A stretch of DNA of 64,000 nt from Eucommia ulmoides (taxonomy: Eukaryota > Streptophyta > Magnoliopsida > Garryales > Eucommiaceae). Positions 35,461-46,700 of this stretch are shown piece after piece. The stretch spans positions 37,982,501-38,046,500 of the forward strand of contig CM028328.1 in assembly GCA_016647705.1 (NCBI GenBank), read 5' to 3'. Each line of letters starts with the position of its first letter. The stretch's first letter is position 1. The notes beneath the pieces are model-generated. The model had not been told where the DNA came from and did not search any database. It was given only the letters and a program-made list of their open reading frames with translations. A program made the position numbers and the translations under genes.

Positions 35461-35675
35461 GCCTGGGAACAGTACATCTAAATAGTGATCCAAGGGTAGC
35501 CTAGGAACACTGAAAACAGTAAATCAAAATAGTGAATTAAGGGTAGCCAAGGAACACTATAAACGGTAAATCTAAATAGTAAACAAAGTGTAGCTAAGGA
35601 ACAGTACAAAAAGAAAATCTAAATTGTGAATCAAAGGTAGCCAAGGAACACTAAAAATAGTAAAATGTAAAGTCC
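35461..35675. repeat. 47-bp tandem repeat, about five units
   Basis: Units begin with GCC(T/A)AGGAACA at 35461 (short, 38 bp), 35499, 35546, 35593 and 35640 (partial). Three full units are exactly 47 bp. Each has the order GGAACA, GTAAATC-AAATAGTGAA and AAGGGTA. The array separates the two copies of the large direct repeat. Confidence 0.9.
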
Positions 35676-35734
35676 TACCTAGTTGATAAGGAATCATCTC
35701 AAAGGAGGGTTGGTTAACAAGTTTTGAAAAATGC

Positions 35735-37825
35735 TTTTAAAAGACAATAAGTTTAGAAAAATATTTAAAGACATTAAGTTTTGAAAAATACATTTTAAAG
35801 ACATTTAAGTTTAGAAAATTATATTTTGAAGACATTTAAGTTTAGAAAAAATATCTTTTAAAGACATTCCCCTTTCAAAAAGAAACTTAAAGATCATTTC
35901 TTTGAAAAAAAAAATTAAAGTTTATTTTTTTATAGTAAAACACAAAGTCATTTTCATGTAGAAAACTTCTTATGTAAAGCTTCTTTTTCTTTTATATATA
36001 TATATATATATTATTTTTTGTTTGATTAAGAAAATAAGAACAAAACATGACACTAAAGGTAATGATATGCACGTTTGATTCTTATCAAGAACACCACAAC
36101 CAAACTTACCTACTTAGACAAGGTTAATGTTATTGTTTGCTTTTTGTTAGTAAAAGAAAAGAAAACATATATTATATGTGCGAGTCCTACTCATAACTAA
36201 GAATGAGGAAATATTTATGAAGATGGCACACACTTATCCAATAAAGGATAGAGGGTCTACCTTCACTCCAACTCTTAACCACAAGGATCTTAACATAGTA
36301 TTATATAGGGTGTCAGTCCATGACCTAAGACATAGGGTCAATCCATGATCTAGGCTTACTTATATACAAATGATGTCAATCCATGGCCTGAGATGTAGGG
36401 CCAGTCCGTGATCTAGGCTAAAAAAAATAGTGCTAGTCCATAACCTGAGACTTAGTACTAGCCCATGATCTGGGCTAAAACACGAAAAGGCCCAGAGCAG
36501 AAAAAGTAAATAGTCCGTAGTTAGCAGTTGGTAGTTAGTAGTTAGCAGTCAATTGTTTTCTTTTAGGTTCTTTGAGCTTGGTTCCTTGTATCTCCGGACA
36601 AAAAACAAAAATGTTATGCACACCAAAGGCTTCTTGTTGTTCTTAACACAAAACAAAGATAATATGTACACACAACCAAAAGAAAACAAAAAAGACAAAC
36701 AAAAGAGATGTTGAAGAAAATTTACCTAACATGGAGGAGTGGTCTTTCCCTAAGTAATGTTACCTTCTTCTCTTTCTTTCCCGTCTTCTTCTTCTTTGCT
36801 TGGTTGTTCTTGCGAAGTTTATTGAAGTCTTTTTAAAATAATGTCAAGAGGACCTTTAGGGGATTTTTAGGAGATTTTTGGAGGTGATTGAAAGGTGAAA
36901 AAGTTAGGGATTAAGGAAACCCGAGATGATTTTTTGAGTTTAGAGAGAAAGTGTGTATGATCAGTGTGTCCCTTAAGAAAAATTACACCTTTCATAGTCA
37001 AAATGTTGCATGCACATTCATGAATATCAAAATGAATTTAATGGCATTAAATGTCATTTGATTGATTGGGGGGGGGGAGGGGGGGGGGGGGGGGGCTACT
37101 AACCTAGGGTGGTAATAAAGATATTCTCTAGCTTACTACTTATAGTATAAAGTGAAAATCTTCCAAAAGATCCTCAATTACTGCTCTTCATTTATATTAA
37201 CATTCTTGGGAAGCTCCCAATTGGCTATGGACAATCCCCTAGAAGAATCCTATGCTTTCTTCTAAAGCTTGAAGTGTGTGCTAGTTGTGAACTTGGTATT
37301 TTGGGCACCCATTTACCAAATTAAGATTTTATTAATTGATTTTTGAAAATTAAAATTTAAACACGAAACCAAACTATCCAAAGTATTATTGGACAGTTCC
37401 ATTTCGACAAATAAATATTTTTGGTTGTCAATTTGACAAGACCATTGAAAACGAATGTTTTAGGGATCAAAACATAAAGTATTTGTAATTGGTGAAATTT
37501 CTTCAAATTCAAGGTATAAATTAAAAATAAAAATATTATAAGTTATATCCCTAGAAGCCCACTTTTAAAATTTGTAATTTTAGTCCCCATTAACGTTCAG
37601 AAATCTTCAAATTGACCCAAAACTTTTGTTTATACCAAAGTTCGATCGAATTGACGATTTTATTATTTTTTTATATTTTTTTCATCTTTTTTGTAATATT
37701 AAAGTGTAATATAAGATGGAAATTCATCACTCTAAACCTCGATTTAAAGTTTGTCTGATTTTGCGCTTTAGACTCGATGATTTTCAAAATTAAAGCGAGC
37801 AAGACAAAATGTGATGTGTACAACA
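35735..37825. repeat. Large direct repeat, right copy
   Basis: Diverged second copy of the block at 33310-35255. It differs by an (AT)n run at 35995-36011, an extra TGATCTAGGCT paragraph near 36340-36480, and a long G tract at 37068-37095 where the left copy has only GGAGG. Confidence 0.8.
37068..37095. repeat. Poly-G tract (27 G in 28 nt)
   Basis: Ten G's, one A and seventeen G's in a row. The matching place in the left repeat copy (about 34543) is GATGGAGGC, so the tract is an expansion specific to this copy, or a sequencing artefact. It could form a G-quadruplex. Confidence 0.85.
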
Positions 37826-38303
37826 TCATTTGGGACATGACATATCATGACAATATTCATTTTTTATGACATAATTAAGGCCATGTAATTTCATATCATG
37901 CATGTTAGATTGAAGTTACGATAAGGTCATATCATTTATATTTTGCATTTGTATTCATCTCTTCTTTAGACTACCATGGTGAAATTAAATAAATTTTCTC
38001 ATTTGAATTAATTAAACCCCTCACCCCCCTCACCACCCCCCCCCCCCCCCCCGGGGCCGCGTGGGTCATCCTTGACAATTTGTCCCATATTTGATAAGAT
38101 GTCATGTCACGAGAATATTTCAAAAAATAACAAAAAACTTGTCCCACCTTAATCCAAAAATAAAAAAGAGTTTCATATTAAAAAGTAAAGATTTCAAAAT
38201 AAAATGAAACACTCAGACTTAAATTGATTATATGTAAGCTGACATTTCCTTTCAACCTCTGTCACGGCTTTACCCTTATCAGCCAGTTGGAGCTTAAGGT
38301 TGT
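37826..38303. other. AT-rich spacer with poly-C tract
   Basis: No gene. A pyrimidine block ends in 17 consecutive C's at 38036-38052, followed by GGGGCCGCG. The remainder is AT-rich retroelement-type sequence up to the family A LTR. Confidence 0.6.
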
Positions 38304-40678
38304 TGTTGATCCCTAGGTTTTGATGAACAATTAAAGGTTGATGTTTTTTGTGGAACTAATGTGTTTGTTGAGTATTTCAGAAAAAAAAAATCCATATTGT
38401 TGATTATGTTGAAGACATCATGAAGAAAATGTTAAGGGTGCAAAGATAGATGCATTGAAGAAATAAAGAGTTGTGAAAACCTTGAAGAAATTAGGTCAAA
38501 ACAACTATATACTTTTATACTCTTAATGAAACCCGAATTAGGATCACACATGACAATATGAGTTATATTTTTATGTGTTGAAATGATAGAATTTAGGATC
38601 TTAATTATTGATTTAATATGTGCTCTTTATGTAAAATTGAAAATGAAAATTGACCTAATTGAAAATAAGGAGTAAAGTATAAAAAGTTGAAGTTTAGAGT
38701 TAATTTAGTCAACCCAGAAAATAAATTGGTTAATTGAGTCAAACAGTAATTTTTGGAGTAGAATTGGTGAAGGAAATGACCACCCAATATCAATCGGTCA
38801 ACCGATTATAAGGGATCAGTCAACCATTTGAAACAGTGAGGTTTTCAGAGCAAAATAGGTTGTCCTAACATCGATCGGTCAACCAAACCAAGGGAATCGG
38901 TCAAGCGATTAGATCTTAAGTTTTGGCAGGAAAAGTCTCTAAATCAATTGGTCCACCGATTTTGAAGTAATCGATCAACCGATTGGGTTGAATTTTGGTA
39001 GGAAAAACTCTCTACATCAATCGGTCAACCGACCATTGGGGTATCGGTCAACCGATTAGCGTTTTGGTTTGGCCTGGTTTCAAAGTTGTATCAATCGGTC
39101 AACCAACCACCAGGGATCAGTCAACCGACTGTTTCGGTTGAGATTTCAAAGAACTTGGTCTTTCGATAAAAAACTAGCCATTTTTTTATTATTCCAAGTG
39201 AGAGATTTTGGGGATCTGATCTTATTAAAGATATGGTACATATATTTATGTATCCCTGTTGATTTGGTCCACATAATTTAAGATTATTTCAATTTAAATA
39301 GTTAAATACTTCCTATTTTTCTGATTGTTAAATGAGAAATATTTTATGGGTTTATTTGAGAGATTCGAAAAGTATTTTTACTGTGGAATACCCCCAGAAT
39401 TGAATGATTATGTTATTTGGGGTCTAAGAATGACTTTTAGAGGTATATCTTTTGAAAAGTAGCCGTTGGAAGGCTTGTTATCAATCTATATATTTAGACT
39501 TGCGGGATTGAGATAAACTACACCAAGAACATCAGTTTTGAGTTATTCTAATAGTGATATTTACGCTGAGATATTTGTAAGAGATTTTATATAAGTTCTT
39601 GATCTAAAGTGCTGTTGATTTGGTGTCATCGACTTGTTCTATATTGCGATTCAGTTTCTATCTTCGGTGTTTTTCCGATAAGATCTTTCCAAACTATTAT
39701 TCTTTATTTTGAATTTATATTATTATTATTTTCTTGGTTATAAGATCGTTAAAAAATCATTTTCAAACTTAAAATCCTGAAAATCTTTTTAAAACGATTT
39801 TGTGTATTTATTAGATTGCGTGCTTTAATTTGTGCTACCCACATTGATTTTTAATCGGATATTATTTACCTCACATTTTATCTATCACATAGTAAATTTT
39901 AGGCTATTAATTGAGTATATTTGTATTGAGGTGGTAGAAGTTCCCTGTGGAAAAAAACTCATATTCTTCTGTATTTGTAAGTTTGAGTAGATTAGACATG
40001 GTTGAGCCGGTGTCTAGTCAGGGTAGTTAGATTTCAATCTTTTTCTTTTGAAAAAAACTAGGGTTTGATCTTTGTCCTAAGTAAAAATGTTAGATTATTC
40101 TTTTCCCTTGAAAACAACTAGGTCTTGATTCTCCCTGTAATTGAATTATTTTGAGTAAATTGTAAAGGTTCAATCTTTACTTGGTAAAAGGATACTCGTG
40201 AGTGTGGTGAGGTTTATCTTTAACCTGTTAAAAAGATTAGGTTTTAATTCTTCCTGTAGTCGAATTAGGTTAGTCTTTAACCTAGTTAAAAGATAAAGTT
40301 CTTCCTGAGTCTCGGAAAAGGAAAATTGTAAAGGTTGATTTTGAGCATAGTAAAAGAATTCATGTAAGGGTTTAATTTCTACCTGATAAAAGAATAAAAG
40401 GGTTTAGAGGTTGCCGTGGAGCTCGGGGAGACTGGATTAGGTAAGGTTATCTTGCTGAACTAGAATATATCTTGGTGTGTTGCATTCTTTATTTTTATTA
40501 TATTGTATTTGGGTATACACCTAGTTATAAACACTTATCATCTACGTAACGAAGATAATAATTAATTTAGGAAAACTAATTATTTGATAATTAAGTGTTA
40601 AAGATTTATTTGTCTAAATTTTTTGTAACTATCCAATTCACCCCCCACCCCCCTCTTAGGTAGCTCATTGGGCCAACA
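38304..40678 (+). mobile_element. Solo LTR, family A, copy A3
   Basis: It runs from TGTTGATCCCTAGGTTTTG to TGGGCCAACA, 2375 bp, in one piece. The flanking 5-mers are GTTGT (38299-38303) and GTTCT (40679-40683), a TSD with one mismatch. It is the uninterrupted counterpart of A1. Around 38700-39130 it holds about eight GGTCAACCGA / TCGGTCAACC motifs. No internal coding region remains. Confidence 0.85.
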
Positions 40679-42255
40679 GTTCTTATTTCCTCCTCGAAAT
40701 CCTTCATGCGAGCAAGATCAACCTCCCATCGTTTAACACAAGCAAGCGACTATCGAATAACTTGTAAATTAAGAAGAGATATGCCAGAACAAGAAAAAAA
40801 ATAAAAATATATATATAAAGAGTGGTTGCTCGAGAATTACCTTGGCGCCTGTCTAAAGCAAACTGTTGATTTAGCCATACATTTGCTCAATATCACATAC
40901 TCATAATCTTGGGAAAGAACATTATCCTAAGCTCAACAACCCACGAGGTCAGGGTTGGAGATCAAAGACGTATCCATGGTGAACCCCCTAGCCTCGGAGA
41001 GGGGGCTAAGGAGGCCACTTCTTATTCACTGAGGCCCTGAACCGAACCTTATTGAGGCTTTCCCCCATTTTCCTTCATCTTCCTATAAGCTTTGGGGAAC
41101 AATTCTTGGACCTTCTTTATAGGAGCCTCCCTGATTTCCCCCCAGGAAGGGTGCACTTTCTCCCTGTTTGATCTGCCTACTTGGTTCCACAATTTAGCCT
41201 AAGAGATACCGTCAGGCGACCTCAACAACATCAATTATAGTTATTGTCTTCTTTTTCTAGATCACCTCCAATTTTTGGTTAGAAAGTTGTCCCGACATCT
41301 CTAAAAAATTTAAAGACAGACTTTGAGGAATTATAAGTAGATAAAATGAGGTTTCTTCTTGGTCATACCTTTTTGTTTGACAAAATCGTCGTCGGATGGC
41401 ATGAAGGAATCCATCACTTGTAGATCGATCTCTCTTTTTTCTCTTCCTCTCCTTCTCGAGAGCCAAAACTATTAAAGCTTCAAAGTATAGGTAAAACAAG
41501 TGCTCGAGCATAAATCTAAAGTTATGCTCGAAGTTAGGCCGACCCCATAAAGTCTCAATATCATATTCTTTGACCAAGCTCAGCTCGATTGTTGTCTTCG
41601 GGATAAATACTTGATGTTATAAAAGAACAATTTAACACATAGAGATGAAACTTAGACAATGAAAGAAGACAAAAAGGTCTAGTACATACCAGGAACCCTC
41701 TACTAATAAGGAACCAAGAAAATATCATCCTCGTCAATCGAAAATTCCCAGTTCTTGCTAACGTGAAACTAACTGATTTTCCACCCTTTGTTGTTGTTGG
41801 GTTAAGCAAGGATGGGCTTTGTCTTATTGGATCGAGTCAAAAAATACAACAAACTGTTGTAGGGCCTTAGGTTTCACATATATATTAAAATTAAAGAAAA
41901 AATTGCAGGTCAGAGTAATGTCGTTCAACCGAGATAATGAACCCAACTATTAGCATCCAAGGATTGGAGTCAATTGAGCAGGGTACAATTTGAACCTATT
42001 CAAGATCTCCCCAAGGAATATATGAAGTGAAAAATAGGCTCCACCGACCAGGGCATCCTCGTAAAATGATATTTTGCTTGGAACATGGTGATGAGCCCAA
42101 ATATTTTCCTCAATAGGCGGAGAGAGGTCGTGGGAAGTTGGGGCACACTTTGGAAGTTCTACTAGCTGGCCAAGAGTAAAGATGCTCTTGGCATCTTTTA
42201 ATGCTTGCAGCTCGGGTTGAGGCGGATAATAACCCAAGCTAGAGTTGTTGACCAT
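40679..42255 (-). pseudogene. Remnant of an antisense-type retroelement gene
   Basis: On the - strand the 101-aa frame 42255-41950 includes KISFYEDALVGGAYFSLHIF and LNRFKLYPAQLTP, which resembles the 'putative gypsy type transposon' domain (PF04195-like). Downstream pieces (41809-41561, 41577-41257) include GGKSVSFTLARTGNF and a Lys/Arg-rich segment. Near 40735-40685 VKRWEVDLARMKDFEEEI looks like a coiled coil. The order matches the antisense extra gene in B1. The left end is cut by solo LTR A3. By analogy with B1 the parent element would point to the + strand. Confidence 0.6.
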
Positions 42256-43200
42256 GTCGTTGTGAGCTAGGGGTAATGGATTATTTCCCTCCTCAAAGTA
42301 CGAGGAGGCGGAACGTCACTCCTGTCAAATCACTCAGATATTAACTGCACATCAAATTTGGGCCCAAAATTAGAAGTGCCAATACTTTTCAAATTTTTTT
42401 ACTTCGAGCCTTGAGATTTCACACCTAAGGACGCATGTGAAAAGAAAAGCCCACATGCAACGGATGTATAGCTCACCTACAACTCACCCTGTGTTCACGT
42501 GTAACACACGAAGAGCCAGAACCTGATTTGTGAATACCTGACTTTGCTAAGGGCCCCAGGATGAACACTGAGGACATCTTCAATACCAACTACAACATTG
42601 ATTCTTCGGAACATTAAGCTTTGACACACACGAGACAGTTTGTCCTTAGGTTTATTGAGGATGAACCAAGCGACTTTTCAAGCTTAGGTTGTGAACCCGC
42701 TTGGGAACGGTTAACAAAACCAACCATATAAGGAAAGGGGATTTAATTTCGCAATAATTAATGGGGATTGACCGAGATTATAGGAAATACAAGTTTTCTC
42801 ACGCCTATAAATACCAGGGGTTGTTAGACAAAGGTAAACGTAATTTTCTAAGTCGATACTCCGTCAAAGTTCTTCCAAAAACTCTACTTATTAAATACGT
42901 CATACCTATCTATGATATGTTATTTTGTAGAAGGATTATATTTCAAATCAAAATTAACTATATCTGACAATCCATATTTCGAGATCATCTAAAGAACAAG
43001 AACAACTTTTGTGAAATTCTTGAAAACAGATTTGCAGCTCTTTTTTGTTGTTTTAAGTATTTCAGTGGTGGAGCTGTAATTTCAGATGAAGAATGAGGTT
43101 AAAGTAGTGTTGCATTAGCGCTTTGTATGCGTCTAACACGCGTCCGTCCCAGTTCTCTTAGCTGCTAAATGACAAATTATGCTAGTAAGCAACCCTCTAC
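42256..43200 (+). mobile_element. Probable 3' region/LTR fragment upstream of the WRI1-like gene
   Basis: No coding. If the antisense remnant on the left belongs to a + strand Tat-type element, its 3' UTR and 3' LTR should lie here. A TATA motif in the context GCCTATAAATACC occurs at 42804-42816; the B-family LTRs have the same GCCTATAAATACC context. LTR ends and a TSD could not be defined, so this is an inference. Confidence 0.35.
42806..42813 (+). promoter_or_regulatory. Candidate TATA box, possibly LTR-derived
   Basis: TATAAATA on the + strand, about 820 nt upstream of the WRI1-like start codon and in the same orientation. It more likely belongs to an LTR than to the gene's own core promoter, unless the 5' UTR is long or contains an intron. 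Confidence 0.35.
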
Positions 43201-43632
43201 AAATTGATTTCTTTCCAATTGATTTTTCACACCATTTTCCTTTTTCTTTTCAATTTCATTTTAAAATAAAGAAAATATTATAGTGAAGAGGCAGAGAGAG
43301 CAGATCCAATTGGTAGCATGGCTGAGAGTCGAGCCAAGTGTTGGGCAATTGATTAACCCTGGTTTAATTTAACCCCGCCTCATGGTTTGGTTAGTTAAAC
43401 CTCAAACCTTTCAAATTGATCTTCCTCCCTTCTCAAACCACTCCAACCAACACCCCCATAATCTATGCTCTCCCCCCTCTTTTCTTCCTCTTCTGGTAAA
43501 CCACTTTGGCTACAGTCAAAGATGAAGCCAACCCATCCATCTCCCTCATAAACCCACCCACCCATCTCTCTCTTTCTCTCTGAGAATACCCACATTGAGG
43601 TTGAAAATTGAAGAGAGAAAAATAAACCTCAA
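43201..43632 (+). promoter_or_regulatory. Proximal promoter and 5' UTR of the WRI1-like gene
   Basis: The sequence changes from AT-rich to pyrimidine-rich from about 43420, with CTCTCTCTTTCTCTCTG at 43566-43582, a common make-up of plant 5' UTRs. TATTATAG near 43275 is a weak TATA candidate. The ATG at 43633 is in the context CTCAAATGAAG and is the first ATG in frame with the conserved N-terminus. Confidence 0.5.
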
Positions 43633-43796
43633 ATGAAGAGGTCTCCTTCTTATTCATCGTCATCTTCTTCAGCCGATTCTAACAGCATTCAATTGGAGCA
43701 GCCCAAGGCCAAGCGTTCTGCTTCCAAATCCAACAAAAACAAAACCCACCAGATCAATGCCACCCGAAGAAGCTCTGTTTTCAGGGGTGTTACCAG
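43633..43796 (+). CDS. WRI1: WRI1-like exon 1
   Basis: Encodes residues 1-54 and two bases of Arg55, ending GTTACCAG|GTAATT. It carries the Ser-rich start and the first residues of AP2 domain 1. Confidence 0.93.
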
Positions 43797-46700
43797 GTAA
43801 TTAGTTAATTTTGAAAAACTGAGTAATGGGTGTTCGTCTGTGTCTGGCAGATCAAAATGAAGAAGAAGTAATGGGTTTGTTATGCATGCATGGTTTTTTT
43901 GACAGGCATAGATGGACAGGGAGGTTTGAGGCACACTTATGGGACAAGAGTACTTGGAACACTATTCAGAACAAGAGGGGGCGCCAAAGTGATTATCTTT
44001 TCTTTTCTTTTTTTGGATATAATTTCATTTTTTTATTGATTAAATTAATTATATTGAAGCAATATCAAGGAGATCTGTGATATTTATTTATTGTTTAATC
44101 CCTTAATTAATTATAGTTTAGTTCTGTAAGCAATGCTTATTTTTTTCCTCATCTTCTGACTGTGTTCTTTGTTCTCTTGGTGATCCCCTGCGGCCGCAAC
44201 GTTCATTTACGCTTTACACGCTGCTTAGTTTATTTGGGTAAAAATCTTATTCCCTCTCTCTCTCTTTTTCTCCCGGCTTGTCCCTTTTTTTTAAAAAAAT
44301 AAAAAATAAAAATTCCAAGGGCAAAAGAATTAGAAAATAATCTTGCATTTAATTATTTTGTTGTTAAAATTATTAATCAATGTGAAATGTGCCAGTCCGA
44401 GAGATGATTCACGTAAAGTAGTCGGACACATGGACAAAAAGAAAAAAATAAGAAAAAGGGAAGTAATTTTAAATATCTTTTGGCTAATTTCACTTATCTC
44501 CCTTCAAGTTTGTCCAAATGTCACTTAAATTTCTACTTATTTGTCAAATTTCACTAATCTCCCTTTCGATTAAGAGATGAGTGACAAATCTTATCTTTTG
44601 CTTTAACTAAATATCTGTTGGTTGGCCCCTCCAAAAAAGTAACTTTTTTATTCTCATGATATCATTTTTCATTTCCTATTTTAGTTTTTTTTTTTTTGGT
44701 TTTCCATTCATAAAATATTTTGTTTTTAGTAATTTCAAACTATATTTTTTCATTAAGAAAAAATTCACTCCTCAAAAGTTAACTTGCACTCCAATTAAGA
44801 CATAAACATTAAAATTGGGGCGCAAAAGATGCGATAAGTATTTTTATTACGGTTACGTATCTTTTTAATCAGACAAAGTTCAAGTAATAAAATAATGATG
44901 ATATAATTTAGGTAATTTATAATTTTTGTTATTTCTATTTTTTTTTTTATATCCACGAATGTTCTCACACCCACACAGGACATGAGACTAATCTCATTCG
45001 GGATGTGTGGTTGTTCCTCCCGGTAAGTGTCTTTTTGCAGACTCAAAACCCTAAATCTTGTAAAAATTCCTTAACTATTTTAACGGAGTTTATCACTTCA
45101 ACTATATTGTGTCGGTAGTTTTTGCTGGAGAGCGTTTTAGTCAAAAGTGGAGCAAGTAAAATGTGAAAAATATGGAGGGGGTGTGACTGTGAATGAAATC
45201 TGAAGTGAAGTTTGGCGGATATTAAATGCAGGAGCATATGACGATGAGGAAGCAGCCGCCCGCACCTACGATCTTGCGGCTCTTAAGTACTGGGGACCCA
45301 CTACAACACTTAATTTTCCGGTACTCAAATATCTAACCATTCTCCTTTTCCAGCTATTTCCATTTTGCATGTCTTTTTCAATTAAAAAGTGTGGATCCAG
45401 ATTGACACGTACGCGAAGGAGATTGAAGAGATGGAGAAGCTATCCAAGGAAGAGTACTTAGCCTCACTAAGGCGGAGGAGCAGCGGATTTTCTAGGGGAG
45501 TTTCTAAATACCGTGGGGTGGCAAGGTATCCTTTCTTTTCTCCTTTCATGCACACCACATCCGTGATACCTTACAATTTCATTTTACTCAAAAATTGTAA
45601 TTACTTATTTCCAATTAAAAAAATGGTCTTGCTAGTAAAAGTTACACCAGGTTCGATTCTCTAATCAAATTTCGAATGCACCAGACTAATCTGAAAGAAT
45701 GCGTCCTTAAAATTATAATAATCCAGAAAGGATTAGCTGAAATGCGCATAAACTGATCATAAAAAGTAAAAAATTAACGAAAATTGTAAAAAATGTTGTT
45801 GCAAAGGACAGTAGACCCCTGAATTGGGTGGGATGGGATGTTCACGCTTTTCCCACTGCTTGTTGAACGGGACCCTACGTGGGCCTCCTCCCCTTCTCAT
45901 TGGCAGATTGCATGTTAATTGGTTTATGTGGTGTTCGGTTTACATTTTTTTGTGTTTTTACTCTTAAAAAAAGAACGATGAGAATTGATTATGTTTCCAT
46001 TCTTACTAATTCTAGGAACAAAAAATGGGTTATGATAATATTGTTCTTAAATTATTTCATAATTTTAGAGAACAAAATCGAAGAAAAAAGTTTGGTTACA
46101 ACATTAGTTCTTGTAAAATTTTCTTTTCAAATTGTACTTTAAATCTAAAGAATGGATTTGGATATTTCTTTTAGGAAATCATTCTTCGCAAATCATCGCA
46201 AAACAAAAACAATAATTACAAGTAAATAAATTAACTATAGTAAAAGTAGTTTGTGTTTCTCTTGGCTAAATTGATGAATAAAAGGGAAAATATTGAGGAA
46301 AAAACCTTCTCTATACTTGATGCTAATGAGGTTTCAAAGGAGGAGTCTCATTGAGTTATTTTAAAATACTTACCTTGTCCATCTAAGTGGAAATAAGTTG
46401 AGAATGGGTTTTTGGAAAGGAATGGAAAAAATATTTTTTACCTCTCAAAAATTCTAAAAATTTTGGGAATAATCTCAAAATTTGAAGAATTTGTTAGAAC
46501 ATAAACATAGGTACCAAACATGTTTACGTTATTAAATTTTAGAATTTTAGAAATGGGAATAAGAATTTGGGAGAACGCTAGACAAACAGGGACTTTAGTA
46601 TCAATTTGGCTTTAAGTACCAATTTATGAATTGAAGGTATCCCATATGGGTAATGCAATAGGAAGAACTTGGGGTATTCCAAAATTTGTATCCTGGTGGA

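Noticed and set aside
35461-35675. Possible CRISPR-like array
   Set aside because: Contiguous 47-bp tandem units with no unique spacers, in a plant genome. It is a minisatellite.
42496-42501. G-box CACGTG as a WRI1 control element
   Set aside because: A 6-bp match over 1.1 kb upstream, within probable retroelement sequence. Too weak to claim.
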